Positions 26,299 to 36,115 are shown, counted from the first letter of the stretch. The stretch is DNA of 63,843 nucleotides from Candidatus Atribacteria bacterium UBA6251 (GCA_002441285.1 DJVR01000039.1:1-63843), one strand, 5' to 3'. Numbers and translations: made by a program. Notes: generated from the sequence alone by a model not told the origin.

Positions 26299-27594
26299 AT
26301 GTTTGTAGATAGAGTAAAAATAATCATTAAAGCTGGAAAAGGCGGAGATGGAGCAGTTAGTTTTCGCCGGGAAAAGTATATCCCCAAAGGAGGCCCCAAT
26401 GGAGGGGACGGAGGAAGAGGGGGAAGTGTTATTATTCAAGCAAATCAAGAGATAAGGAGTCTGGAAGAATTATACTTTCACCCACACCAAAAGGCTGAAA
26501 AAGGAGAAAATGGACAAGGGGGGAATAAAAAGGGTAAAGATGGTGCAGATTTAATTATTCAAGTACCTTTAGGTACCCTGGTTGAAGATTTAGACAAATC
26601 TGAAATCCTGGGAGATTTAGTAGAAGATGGCCAACAGTTGTTGGTAGCCCAGGGTGGAAGAGGAGGATGGGGGAATGCCAGGTTTAAAAATTCGATTCAA
26701 CAAACCCCTAGATTTGCGCTAAAAGGTGAACCGGGGGAAGAGAAAAGATTGATTCTTACTCTAAAAGTAATAGCCGATATAGGATTAGTAGGTTTCCCCA
26801 ATGCAGGAAAATCTACTTTACTTTCCCAAATTTCTTCTGCTAAACCAAAAATTGCTGATTATCCTTTTACTACCCTGATTCCTTGTTTGGGAGTAGTACA
26901 GGTGGATGATTTTAGGAATTTTATAGTGGCAGATATCCCGGGCTTAATTGAAGGCGCTCACCAGGGTTCTGGATTAGGAGATAAATTTTTAAGACATATT
27001 GAAAGAACTAAATTAATCTTACATTTAATTGATGGGAGTGATATTACAAAAGAGGATCCCCTTTCTTCTTTCCGGGTTATTAATCGAGAATTATGGGAAT
27101 TTAGTGAAAAATTATCTAAAAAGCCACAGGTTGTAGTGATTAATAAGGGAGATTTAAATGGAGTAAAAAAGAATTATGCTCTCTTTAAAATTACTTTTTT
27201 TAAGGAGGGGTACTCTTATCCTCTGTTTCTTATCTCTGCTCTTACTGGAGAAGGAATAAAAGATTTGGTTTTTTATTTGGGTGAATATTTAAAAAACTGG
27301 GAAGAAAAAGAAAAATCAATCGAAGGAGAGGTAAAATCGCCATCTTCCCGGAAGGTTATTTATAAGTTTAATCCACCTTTTGTCATTGCTAAAAAAGGTA
27401 AAGTTTATGAAGTTTTCGGGGAAGAAATTGAAAGAATTGTGGCTATGACAGATTTTGATAACCAGGAAGCATTAGCCTATTTCCAAAAGAAAATAAAGAA
27501 GATAGGGTTAGAAAAAGCCTTGATTAAAAAGGGTATTAAAGATGGAGAAGAGGTAAAAATAAGAGAAAAGATTTTTACTTTTTTTCGCAAATAG
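26299..27594 (+). CDS. obgE: GTPase Obg/CgtA
   Basis: An essential ribosome-associated GTPase linked to 50S maturation and stress control. The glycine-rich Obg fold covers residues 1-158 (GGDGAVSFRREKYIPKGGP), the G domain starts with P-loop GFPNAGKS at 165-172 and continues with DIPGLIEGAH, and an OCT domain fills about 350-431 (PPFVIAKKGKVYEVFG). The 431-aa length with OCT matches Firmicute-type Obg. SD AAGGAG precedes ATG. The gene is next to rplU-rpmA, as usual, but the terminator ahead implies a separate promoter. Confidence 0.95.
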   Translation: MFVDRVKIIIKAGKGGDGAVSFRREKYIPKGGPNGGDGGRGGSVIIQANQEIRSLEELYFHPHQKAEKGENGQGGNKKGKDGADLIIQVPLGTLVEDLDKSEILGDLVEDGQQLLVAQGGRGGWGNARFKNSIQQTPRFALKGEPGEEKRLILTLKVIADIGLVGFPNAGKSTLLSQISSAKPKIADYPFTTLIPCLGVVQVDDFRNFIVADIPGLIEGAHQGSGLGDKFLRHIERTKLILHLIDGSDITKEDPLSSFRVINRELWEFSEKLSKKPQVVVINKGDLNGVKKNYALFKITFFKEGYSYPLFLISALTGEGIKDLVFYLGEYLKNWEEKEKSIEGEVKSPSSRKVIYKFNPPFVIAKKGKVYEVFGEEIERIVAMTDFDNQEALAYFQKKIKKIGLEKALIKKGIKDGEEVKIREKIFTFFRK

Positions 27595-27745
27595 AGTATA
27601 ATTTTATTAATTAGTAGAAATCTTAGAACTAAGGTATGAATGATGGCTAAATTAGTAAAATTGCCATTGAATTGATAGAGGGTTAAGCCCATTTTAGAAA
27701 GAGGAAATTGCCCTTTTTCTAATTAAAGCAGTGGAAAGGTGAGTT

Positions 27746-30700
27746 ATGATTTATCCCCTAACCAATAGTATATTTAGAACAACCAGGAGAAGGAGTGTAT
27801 CTAAGGTTAGATCGATCATTTCAGGTTCTTTTTTACCAAAGGGAATTTTCATAGGATTATTGATCATATTTCTTTTAGTAGGTCCCACTTTTTCTTTTGC
27901 ACAGAATAACCCAATAAAGATTAGTATCTTATATTTCTATAATCAATCTCCACAAGCAACCTGGAATTGGCTCAATAAAGCCTTAACTGATATGTTGATT
28001 AATGATTTATCTCAAATAGATGGTTTATCCTGTTCAACTCGGCAGGAAATCGAAGATTATTATGTTAATTCCTCTCTCTCTATTCAACCTGAAATGAATG
28101 TGAGATTATTAAAGCAACTAGCTGAAAATTTAGGAAGTGAAAAAATCTTTTTTGGGTATTATAACCTTTCTTCTTCTGAGCAGTTGATTTTAAGTTTAAA
28201 AGAGTATGATCAGAACCAAGAAGCGGTTATTACCTTCCGAGATATCAAGGTCAAAGAAAATGAAATATTTATTTTAAAAGAAAAAGTAGCTAATCTGATT
28301 TTACAAGAATGTGGAGTAACAATTACCTCGGAAATTTTAGCTTTGATTGGTTCCAATATTACTGATTCTTTAGAAGCCTTAATCAGTTATTATCAGAGTA
28401 TGGCTATGAGAGATCAGGCGATAGTAGAATATCAGGGAGTGGATTTTCCCAGTAAACCTCTATGGGCTCAGGCCATTGAGTTTGGAGAGAAAGCAGTGGC
28501 TTATGATCCCCAATTCAAAGATGCTTATTATCTGTTAGCTGAAATCTACCAGAGGACACACTGGACTATTAGAGAAGTAGAGAGCTTAAATAATTTTTTA
28601 GCTTTAATTGAAGATCAACAAAAAGAGAGTAAGAGAGTTTATGAACAGGCTGCTCAGGCTTATTTTAGATTAGGATATTCTTTTTACTCTAATCAACGGA
28701 TTGAGCTAGCTATAGATTATTTTAAAAAGGCTGTTGAGTATAATCCTGAATTATTAGAGGCACATATCTATTTGGCGCAGATTTATTATAACCAGGAGGA
28801 AATAGGTTTAGCTTTACAAGAAGCGGAGAGAATTTTGGCTATTGACCCCCAGAATAAAGATGTTTCCTGGCTGGTTAAAAAGGCCGAGCAATCCAGTAAA
28901 TATGGTCGAGATGCTTATGAAAATTATGAAAAAGGTTACTTAGCTTATAAAGAGGCAGACTACTTGCAGGCGGTCAATTATTTTCAAAAAGCGATACAAA
29001 ATAATCCTGATTATAAGGAACCACACTATTATTTAGCTCTCTGTTATTATTATCTCAGAGATTATGATTCTTCTATTCATCAGTGGAAGGAAGTAATTCG
29101 TCTTGATCCTTTTGATAATTCAGCGAAATTATATCTAAATAAAGCAGAAGAGGAGAAGAGATATGGCCGCGAAACTTTATCCCATTTCGATGCTGGATAT
29201 GATTATTATATTAGAGGAGAATACGAAAAGGCAGTTCAAGAATTTAACCAATCTTTAAGCTTTAATCCTGCTTATGAAAAAGCCAGACAGTTTTTAGCTC
29301 GAGCTTATTATCAATTAGACCAGATGGATAAATACAGAGAAGAAATAGGTAAGATAAGTGAATTGAAGAGAGAAGAAGAGCAAGGAAAAGCTGAAGATTA
29401 TTATAAATTGGGATATGAGTTCTACTATTTAAAAGATTATGATGTAGCGATAGAGGAGCTAAAAAAAGCCTTAAATATAAATCACAACTACTACGCGGCT
29501 CGTTTTTTATTAGGAGAATGTTATTTTCAAAAAAATGAGTATCAATTAGCTCAAATCGAATATGAAGAAATAGTTAATAGTAAAGAGGAAAATGAATATA
29601 TTGATGATGCCTTGTTGGGGAGTGGCTGGTGTTTTTATCTTGTAGGCGAATATCAACAGGCTATTGATAGATTTTTCAGATTAATTAGTAATTATCCAGA
29701 AAGCAATTTGGCCCTGCAAGCTACCTATAAATTATGCCAATCTTACTGGAAAAATAAAGATTATTTACATACTCTGGAAATCGGTAACCAGTTTTTAGAA
29801 AAATTTGGCCAGGAAGAAATTCCGGAGAAAGCAGAAGTACTTTTCTTAATCGGGCAGGCTTATATTAATCTGGAAGAATTTCAAAAGGGAGTAGATATCT
29901 TATCTTCTTTAGCTACTCAATATCCTGATTTTATCCTGATTAATGAGGTAAGATACTTAGAATGTGTGGGTTGGTTTAATTTAAAAAAATATCCTGAAGC
30001 CACGGTTAGGTTAGAAAATTTATTGAAATCTAATTTAGATGATAAACTTAGAAATGAAGCTAACTATCTTTTGGCACGCTCTTATTTAAATAACGGAGAA
30101 TTTAAAGCGACAGTAAAGATTTTAGAAGATTTAAAGAAAAATAACCAACTGGAAGCTTCTGTAAAAGAGAAGATTATTTATGACCTGGGGATAGCCTATA
30201 TTCAGGAAGGAGAGATAGAAAAAGCAGTAATAGAATTCCAAGAATTTTTGCTAAATTATTCTCAAAGCCCTTTAGTTAGCGCGGTACACTTTGAACTAGG
30301 ACAAGCATTATACCGGCTAAAAAAGAATAGTTTGTCAGTTGAAGAATTAAAAAAAGCCGCTACTCCAGAAGCACTTTATTTTGCAGGAAAAGTAGCGCAA
30401 GAGATGACTGATCCAGAGGTAGAAATATCAATTTGGAAAGAATTGATTAACAAATTTCCCGAAAATGAATATGCTCAAGAAGCTTATTTTAAGTTGGGAA
30501 ATTATTATTATCAACAAATGAATTATCTAGAGGCGATAAAAGAATTTAACCAAATGATAACCAATTATCCAGATTCTCCTTTACTGATAGAAAGTTATTA
30601 CTGGATGGGCTGGAGCTATTTTCGTTTAAATGATTATAAAAATGCGGCAGATTATTTTAAAAAAGTAGAGGAGGGAAAGATAGAAGAAGAATTATTCTCC

Positions 30701-31414
30701 CGAGCACAGTTTATGGTGGCAGAATCATTGTACCAATTAAATGATTTTGTTGCAGCCCGGGAAGGCTATAAAAAATTTATAAACCAATATCCTCAGGCAG
30801 AATTAACTGTTAATGCTCAGTATGCTCTGGCCTGGACTTATTGGGAAGAGGGAGACTATAGTTCTTCTCAAGAAGAGTTTAGAAGATTAATTAATTTATA
30901 CCCACAAAGTGAATTTGTTGAAGAGGCTCATTTTAGAATCGCCAAAGGTTATTTTTTATCTGAGAAAAAAGAAGAAGCCCAGACTGAATTAAGAAAGTTT
31001 ATTGATACCAAAATTAATAGTATTTATCGGGAAGAAGTCCTCTATTTGTTAGGGCAGCTTTATTTAAGTGAAGAAAAATGGATGGATAGTATTATTGAAC
31101 TAGAAAGATTAGTTCGCGAATATCCTGAGGGTAGATATTATTCCGATGCTTTATATGGTTTAGGTTTTTCATATTTCAAAAAAGAAGAATACCACAAGGT
31201 GGTAGAATTAGGGGAGAAATATTTAAAAGATTTTGCAAATTCGGAATTTGCTGGTGATTTTTTATATCTGAAGGCTATTTGCTGGGAAAAGATTGGGGAA
31301 AGAGAAAAAGCGATTAAGGATTATCAAGATTTGATCGCTAATTATCCTTATAATTCTTATGCTGAAAAAGCCAGAGATAGAATAGGAGTATTACAAAGAA
31401 ATAAAGAAGATTAA
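27746..31414 (+). CDS. Giant exported TPR protein with a CsgG/LpoB-like N-terminal domain
   Basis: A 1222-aa secreted scaffold. An unusually long basic leader (residues 1-33) precedes a hydrophobic signal ending SFAQ near 53. Residues about 57-190 (ISILYFYN, LNKALTDMLINDLSQ, QEIEDYY, then a multi-strand segment) resemble the CsgG/FlgO/LpoB-type alpha-beta domain. From about 230 on there are more than twenty tetratricopeptide or Sel1-like repeats (for example AIDYFKKAVEYNPELLEAH, AVNYFQKAIQNNPDYKEPH), the last ones resembling BamD/YbgF repeats. It precedes TolQ, TolR and a TonB-like protein, so it may be the periplasmic or outer-membrane partner of that motor. The exact role is unknown. Confidence 0.7.
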   Translation: MIYPLTNSIFRTTRRRSVSKVRSIISGSFLPKGIFIGLLIIFLLVGPTFSFAQNNPIKISILYFYNQSPQATWNWLNKALTDMLINDLSQIDGLSCSTRQEIEDYYVNSSLSIQPEMNVRLLKQLAENLGSEKIFFGYYNLSSSEQLILSLKEYDQNQEAVITFRDIKVKENEIFILKEKVANLILQECGVTITSEILALIGSNITDSLEALISYYQSMAMRDQAIVEYQGVDFPSKPLWAQAIEFGEKAVAYDPQFKDAYYLLAEIYQRTHWTIREVESLNNFLALIEDQQKESKRVYEQAAQAYFRLGYSFYSNQRIELAIDYFKKAVEYNPELLEAHIYLAQIYYNQEEIGLALQEAERILAIDPQNKDVSWLVKKAEQSSKYGRDAYENYEKGYLAYKEADYLQAVNYFQKAIQNNPDYKEPHYYLALCYYYLRDYDSSIHQWKEVIRLDPFDNSAKLYLNKAEEEKRYGRETLSHFDAGYDYYIRGEYEKAVQEFNQSLSFNPAYEKARQFLARAYYQLDQMDKYREEIGKISELKREEEQGKAEDYYKLGYEFYYLKDYDVAIEELKKALNINHNYYAARFLLGECYFQKNEYQLAQIEYEEIVNSKEENEYIDDALLGSGWCFYLVGEYQQAIDRFFRLISNYPESNLALQATYKLCQSYWKNKDYLHTLEIGNQFLEKFGQEEIPEKAEVLFLIGQAYINLEEFQKGVDILSSLATQYPDFILINEVRYLECVGWFNLKKYPEATVRLENLLKSNLDDKLRNEANYLLARSYLNNGEFKATVKILEDLKKNNQLEASVKEKIIYDLGIAYIQEGEIEKAVIEFQEFLLNYSQSPLVSAVHFELGQALYRLKKNSLSVEELKKAATPEALYFAGKVAQEMTDPEVEISIWKELINKFPENEYAQEAYFKLGNYYYQQMNYLEAIKEFNQMITNYPDSPLLIESYYWMGWSYFRLNDYKNAADYFKKVEEGKIEEELFSRAQFMVAESLYQLNDFVAAREGYKKFINQYPQAELTVNAQYALAWTYWEEGDYSSSQEEFRRLINLYPQSEFVEEAHFRIAKGYFLSEKKEEAQTELRKFIDTKINSIYREEVLYLLGQLYLSEEKWMDSIIELERLVREYPEGRYYSDALYGLGFSYFKKEEYHKVVELGEKYLKDFANSEFAGDFLYLKAICWEKIGEREKAIKDYQDLIANYPYNSYAEKARDRIGVLQRNKED

Positions 31415-31531
31415 ATTCAAAATTTTTATACTGTTAACTTAGATTAATATATAAGTGTATATTTTTTGAAACATTCTGAAAAATATATTTTAATTATTGA
31501 TAATTAAAAAAGAAGAGGAGGCACACATTTT

Positions 31532-32188
31532 ATGCTGGAAGTTTTTCAAAAAGGTGGATTTTTAATGTATCCCATTTTTTTCTGTTCCTTAATTGCTATT
31601 ACTATTTTCTTTGAAAGAATGTTTTATTTAAGAAGTATCAGAGCAAAGAGTAAGAGGTTTGTAACCAGGATTTATGATCTGGTAAAAAAAGGGAGTATTG
31701 AGTTAGCTATTTCTGCCTGTCGAAAAAACCCCATTCCTATATCTATGATTATGTTATCTGGCTTAACCAGATATAGTCAAACCAGAGAAGAGATAAAAGA
31801 AGCGATTGAAGATAGTGCTAATCAGGAGATACCAGCCCTGGAAAAGCATCTTTCTACCCTTTCTACCATTGGCAATATCTCTCCTTTGTTGGGATTATTA
31901 GGAACTGTTTTTGGAATGATTAAAGCCTTTAATGTAATCTCCGTAATGGGAGTAGGAAAACCAGAGGTTTTAGCTGGTGGTATTTCCGAGGCACTATTAA
32001 CTACTGCTTTTGGTTTATCAGTAGCTATACCTACTATTGTAGTTTATAATTACTTGTCCAATCGTGTAGATAAATTAGTAAAAGAGATGGAAATTACCTG
32101 TGTAGATTTGTTAGACCTTTTAACTAATTATTCCAATAGGGAAATGGAGGGCTATAAGCTGGAGCAGGAGGTTGAAACAAAGGAATGA
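31532..32188 (+). CDS. TolQ/ExbB-family proton channel subunit
   Basis: A 218-aa inner-membrane subunit that, with the next gene, converts proton flow into motion of an envelope-spanning arm. Three hydrophobic segments are visible: near 10-28 (MYPIFFCSLIAITIFFER) and two in the conserved block from about 105 (ISPLLGLLGTVFGMIKAF) to 170 (GLSVAIPTIVVYNYL). These are the MotA/TolQ/ExbB core. SD GAGGAGG precedes ATG. It overlaps the next gene by four bases (ATGA), so the motor subunits are co-translated. Confidence 0.9.
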   Translation: MLEVFQKGGFLMYPIFFCSLIAITIFFERMFYLRSIRAKSKRFVTRIYDLVKKGSIELAISACRKNPIPISMIMLSGLTRYSQTREEIKEAIEDSANQEIPALEKHLSTLSTIGNISPLLGLLGTVFGMIKAFNVISVMGVGKPEVLAGGISEALLTTAFGLSVAIPTIVVYNYLSNRVDKLVKEMEITCVDLLDLLTNYSNREMEGYKLEQEVETKE

Positions 32189-32601
32189 AATTTCCCCATA
32201 TAAGTAAAAAGAGTGCTAATTTTGATCTTACTCCTTTAATAGATGTAGTCTTTCTTCTACTAATATTTTTTATGTTAACTACTACTTTCTTGAATCTTGA
32301 AAGTCAAGTAAAAGTGAATTTACCTACCGGGGATTTTGCCACAGCTGAACCAGCTAACAATATTACTATTACTATTACCGAGAATAATACTATTTACTTT
32401 AATGGCAAATTAATCGATCCTTTAAAGATTACTGAGAATGTGGCAGCTGAGTTAAAGAAGGATCCTCAAGGAGTAGTGGTATTGGAAGCTGATCAGAATG
32501 TTTTACATGGAAAAGTAATTAGAGTAATGGACCTAATCAAAAAGGGAGGAGCAGATAAGATTGCTATAGCTACTAAACCTTCCGAGCAAAGCAGTAAATA
32601 A
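32185..32601 (+). CDS. TolR/ExbD-family motor subunit
   Basis: A 138-aa single-pass protein. The membrane helix (residues 17-37, PLIDVVFLLLIFFML) carries the essential acidic residue D20, equivalent to the proton-carrying Asp of ExbD/TolR. The C-terminal periplasmic domain has the expected ITENNTIYFNG and VVLEADQNVLHG blocks. It pairs with the upstream TolQ-like channel. The third component is the TonB-like/DUF3048 protein 81 bases downstream. Confidence 0.9.
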   Translation: MKFPHISKKSANFDLTPLIDVVFLLLIFFMLTTTFLNLESQVKVNLPTGDFATAEPANNITITITENNTIYFNGKLIDPLKITENVAAELKKDPQGVVVLEADQNVLHGKVIRVMDLIKKGGADKIAIATKPSEQSSK

Positions 32602-32681
32602 GAAGGATAATTGAAAGGTAAACTCGACAACAAGAAACTTAGGAAGTAAAAGTTTGATTTTTTTTGAGGTGCCCATAGTAA

Positions 32682-34172
32682 ATGACTAAATATAATTATC
32701 GTTCAAAAAGATTACAGCAGGCTAAAAAAAGTTTTTTAGGAAGATCATTTTTGATTTCTATAATCTTGAATATCTTGCTCTTATATGCCTTTGGAAGCTT
32801 AATTTCTTTTGATTTTAGCAATCCTATAACCAAGGAAGAATTGGTATTGGTGAGTTTAATAGAATTACCTGCTCCCCAAAAGCCAGTGAGTATAAAACCG
32901 GAAATTATAGAAGAAAAACCGATTGCTCAATTAGAAGTTAGTAAAAAGGTAGAACCTATTTCACCAGAACCACCCAGTATAAAAGAGGAAGTTACAGAAA
33001 CTAAAGTAGCGGAAAGAAAAGAGATAACTCAAGGAACACCTAAAGTTGAAGTAAAGACTCCCCAGATTGAAACCACTCCAACTATAGCTCAGACCCCACC
33101 TCAAACCAACCAAATACTGGGTGAGGAGATCAATATAGCTGAAGAGTATTTAAAACAGTCTCTAGCTAGTCGGAAAGAAGTAAGAGGGGAAGTAATTGAA
33201 CCAGGTGAGTCTACAATTAAGGCTGAACTAGGTATTAAAGGCCTGGAAAGAACAGAAGCAACTCATGGCACTGTGATTAACCCTGGAGAGATTGCACAAC
33301 TTCCTGAGACTAAAGAGAAAGAATCTCCTTATGGGCGTCGACCTCTATCGGTAATGATAGAAAATTCAGAAGGAGCACGTCCTCAAGCTGGTTTAGATAA
33401 AGCTAATATAGTTTATGAAATGCTGGCAGAGGGAGGAATAACCAGATTTTTAGCGGTTTATTTTGAGAATGAAGCAGAAGTAGTTGGCCCGGTACGAAGT
33501 GCTCGCCCTTATTTTATTAGTAAATCTTTGGAGCACCAGGCTATTTATGTTCATGCTGGTGGAAGTGAAGAAGCTTATAATTTTATTGTAGCAGAGAAGA
33601 TTGATGATATAAACGAATTTATCAATTTTCAACCTTTCTGGAGATCTCGAGATCGAAACCCACCTCATAATTTATATACTTCTACTGTGGAACTAAGAAA
33701 AGAAGCCCAGAAATTAGGTTTTTTAGAAATGATGGAGAAGGAAGATTATCAATTTAAAACTGATCGGAATGAGATTTTAAGGGGTAAAACAGTTACTTCT
33801 ATTCTGATCCCTTATAATCGTCTATACAAAGTAACTTATCAATATCAACCAGAAACTATGAAATATCTTAGATTTATTAATGACGAACCTCATATAGATG
33901 CTAAAACTAAAAAACAGATTCAGGTGGATAATGTACTTATTCAATTTGCTGATACCAAAGTGATAGATGAAGAAGGTAGATTATCGATTAATCTGGTAGG
34001 AGAAGGGAAAGGTTTAGTCTTCTTTAAGGGAGGTTCAGAGGAGATTATCTGGAAGAAAGTTGATTTAAAGAGCCGGACATCCTTTTTTGACCAAGCAGGC
34101 AATAAGATTGTCTTTGCTCCAGGAACCATCTGGATTCAAATCGTCCCTTCTGAAATAATAATCGAATATTGA
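32682..34172 (+). CDS. TonB-like energy-transducing N-terminus fused to a DUF3048 domain
   Basis: A 496-aa protein with two parts. Residues 1-45 look like a TonB/TolA anchor: basic cytoplasmic tail, then one helix with Ser26 and Asn30 in the SxxxH spacing of TonB (Ser16/His20 in E. coli), followed by LVLVSLIELPAPQKP. Residues about 45-215 are a Pro/Glu/Lys-rich extended linker able to cross the periplasm. Instead of a TonB C-terminal domain, residues about 217-496 form a DUF3048 (YerB-like) domain: RRPLSVMIENSEGARPQAGL, NIVYEMLAEGGITRFLAVYF, GPVRSARPYF. It directly follows tolQ and tolR, so the motor probably pulls on a DUF3048 head. Its ligand is unknown. Confidence 0.8.
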   Translation: MTKYNYRSKRLQQAKKSFLGRSFLISIILNILLLYAFGSLISFDFSNPITKEELVLVSLIELPAPQKPVSIKPEIIEEKPIAQLEVSKKVEPISPEPPSIKEEVTETKVAERKEITQGTPKVEVKTPQIETTPTIAQTPPQTNQILGEEINIAEEYLKQSLASRKEVRGEVIEPGESTIKAELGIKGLERTEATHGTVINPGEIAQLPETKEKESPYGRRPLSVMIENSEGARPQAGLDKANIVYEMLAEGGITRFLAVYFENEAEVVGPVRSARPYFISKSLEHQAIYVHAGGSEEAYNFIVAEKIDDINEFINFQPFWRSRDRNPPHNLYTSTVELRKEAQKLGFLEMMEKEDYQFKTDRNEILRGKTVTSILIPYNRLYKVTYQYQPETMKYLRFINDEPHIDAKTKKQIQVDNVLIQFADTKVIDEEGRLSINLVGEGKGLVFFKGGSEEIIWKKVDLKSRTSFFDQAGNKIVFAPGTIWIQIVPSEIIIEY

Positions 34173-34216
34173 CCATAGAAGAGACAATCTATTATTCTTA
34201 AAAAATATGATTAATT

Positions 34217-35119
34217 ATGAAAAAAGAAAAACTGGAAGAAATTTTACAATATTTTTTGGATTATTTATCCGTAGAGAGAGGATTGGCTGAGAATAGTATC
34301 ATTTCTTATCGGTATGATCTGGTTAAATATTTAGATTTTTTAAAACAAAAAAAGATAAATTCTTTCCAAAAGATAGATAAAGAATTATTGGGGAATTATC
34401 TTTTATATCTTAAAAAGCGAGGATTAGGGGTTAATTCAATTTCAAGAAATCTGGTGGCTTTAAAGATGTTTTACCGTTTTATGCTGGCAGAAGATTTTAT
34501 TCAGGAAGATGTCAGCAAAATAATAGAATTTCCTCGCTTGAGTAAAAAATTACCCTATGTTTTAAGCCAGAGAGAGGTAAATAAATTATTAGATTATAGT
34601 AATTTTAGTGGTGAGCTGGGTCTTCGAGATCTAGCTATTCTGGAGCTTTTATATGCAACCGGAATGAGAGTTTCGGAATTGATCAATCTAACTATAGAAG
34701 ATATAAACCTGGAAAACCAGATGTTAAAATGTATGGGTAAGGGAGGTAAAGAGAGGATTATACCTTTTGGAAGCAAGGCGGGACAAGCTTTAACTGGTTA
34801 TCTAAAAGGAAGTAGAGAAAGATTAATCAAAGATACCCAAGAGAAGGTTTTATTTCTGAATAGCCGTGGAAATAAACTTACTCGTCAGGGGATTTTTTAT
34901 TTGTTAAAGAGGTATCTTCAAAAAGCAGGAATTAATAAAAAGGCAACTCCTCATACTTTAAGGCATTCTTTAGCTACTCATCTTTTAGAAAATGGAGCAG
35001 ACTTAAGATCAGTTCAGGAGATGTTAGGACATGCAGATATCTCTACTACTCAGATTTATACTCATGTAAGTAGAAAATGGGTACAGGAAGAATATTATAG
35101 AGCTTTTCCTAGGAAATAA
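34217..35119 (+). CDS. xerD: Tyrosine recombinase XerC/XerD
   Basis: A 300-aa site-specific recombinase, probably the chromosome-dimer resolvase acting at dif with FtsK. An N-terminal SAM-like core-binding domain (1-100) is followed by the catalytic domain with R151, H246, R249, H272 and nucleophile Y281 all present. HTLRHSLATHLLENGAD and EMLGHADISTTQIYTHV are diagnostic. Only one Xer gene is visible, so XerC versus XerD cannot be separated; the length and sequence favour XerD. No attachment site or mobile element is next to it, and neighbours are housekeeping genes, so a phage integrase is unlikely. Confidence 0.88.
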   Translation: MKKEKLEEILQYFLDYLSVERGLAENSIISYRYDLVKYLDFLKQKKINSFQKIDKELLGNYLLYLKKRGLGVNSISRNLVALKMFYRFMLAEDFIQEDVSKIIEFPRLSKKLPYVLSQREVNKLLDYSNFSGELGLRDLAILELLYATGMRVSELINLTIEDINLENQMLKCMGKGGKERIIPFGSKAGQALTGYLKGSRERLIKDTQEKVLFLNSRGNKLTRQGIFYLLKRYLQKAGINKKATPHTLRHSLATHLLENGADLRSVQEMLGHADISTTQIYTHVSRKWVQEEYYRAFPRK

Positions 35120-35290
35120 GATTATAAGTTGATTATTTGGAGAGAAAGAAATAGAAAGATAAAAATTAGAACAGTTTTTAAAATAAAGGTAGAAGATTTT
35201 TTAGAGAAAATATTATAAATTGGAGATATCTAAAATTGGTTTTTTAACCAGGATAAGTTTCAGGAAAAAGAATAAGGAGGGAATAAAAAG

Positions 35291-36115
35291 TTGAAAGATC
35301 TAAAGACCAGGATTTCAGAGAGCACAGAATATATACAACAGAAGATTGAAATTAAACCCCGAATAGCCCTGATTTTAGGGACCGGATTGGGTAGATTAGC
35401 GGAAGATATTCAAGAAAGAGAAGTAATTCCTTATCAAGACATTCCTCACTTTCCTATTTCTACTGTCGAGGGTCATAGCGGAAATTTAGTTTTGGGTAAA
35501 TTGGGAGATAAAGAGATAGTAGCTATGCAAGGCAGATTCCATTTTTACGAAGGTTATAGTTTAGAAGAGGTTACTTTCCCGGTAAGGGTAATGAGAAAAT
35601 TGGGGGCAGAGATAATTATTATTTCTAATGCTGCTGGAGGAATGAATCGTTTTTACAAAAAAGGCGATCTGATGCTTATCACTGACCATATAAGCTTATT
35701 AATGCAGAATCCTTTAATCGGACCTAATGAGGAAGAATTAGGTCCAAGATTCCCAGATATGTCGGAAGCATATAATAAACAACTAATTAAATTAACTATG
35801 CACATCGCTCGTCAGGAAAGGATAGTCGTACATCAGGGAATTTATGTGGGAGTGAATGGTCCTTCTTTAGAAACTCCAGCAGAATATAGATTCTTGATCA
35901 ATATGGGTGCTGATGCGGTAGGAATGTCTACAGTACCGGAAGTAATAGTAGCTAACCATATGGGGATGAAGGTATTAGGTCTTTCCTGTATTACTGATTT
36001 GGCTATTGATGGAGTGATAGCAAAAACTAGCTTAGAAGAGATATTGGAAGTTGCTTCTCGTGCTGAACCGATAATGAGTAGATTGGTAAAGAAGGTAATA
36101 GAAAAAATTGATTAA
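35291..36115 (+). CDS. Purine nucleoside / methylthioadenosine phosphorylase
   Basis: Trimeric PNP-family enzyme that phosphorolyses purine nucleosides. GTGLGRLAE at 30-38, HFPISTVEGHSGNL, MQGRFHFYEGY and NGPSLETPAEYR match the family; the base-binding Glu is E194. The residue that reads the purine 6-position is Asp236 (SCITDLAID) instead of the Asn (ITN, N243 in human PNP) of guanosine/inosine-specific enzymes. In MTA phosphorylases that position is Asp, favouring 6-amino purines. With mtnA two genes on, I favour methylthioadenosine phosphorylase (mtnP-like). TTG start is set by AAGGAGG at 35274-35281. The next gene overlaps its end by eight bases. Confidence 0.8.
   Translation: MKDLKTRISESTEYIQQKIEIKPRIALILGTGLGRLAEDIQEREVIPYQDIPHFPISTVEGHSGNLVLGKLGDKEIVAMQGRFHFYEGYSLEEVTFPVRVMRKLGAEIIIISNAAGGMNRFYKKGDLMLITDHISLLMQNPLIGPNEEELGPRFPDMSEAYNKQLIKLTMHIARQERIVVHQGIYVGVNGPSLETPAEYRFLINMGADAVGMSTVPEVIVANHMGMKVLGLSCITDLAIDGVIAKTSLEEILEVASRAEPIMSRLVKKVIEKID

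Noticed and set aside
27600..27730. Possible terminator or leader hairpins between obgE and the TPR gene
   Set aside because: Stems such as ATGGC/GCCAT and AGAAAG/CTTTTTCT are short or mismatched, so I do not call a terminator.
34217..35119. Tyrosine recombinase as a phage or island integrase
   Set aside because: No tRNA, att-like repeats or phage genes are nearby; length and sequence fit the chromosomal Xer type.
35237..35250. TGGTT/AACCA hairpin before the phosphorylase gene
   Set aside because: Five-base stem only, without a T-run; no support as a terminator or riboswitch.
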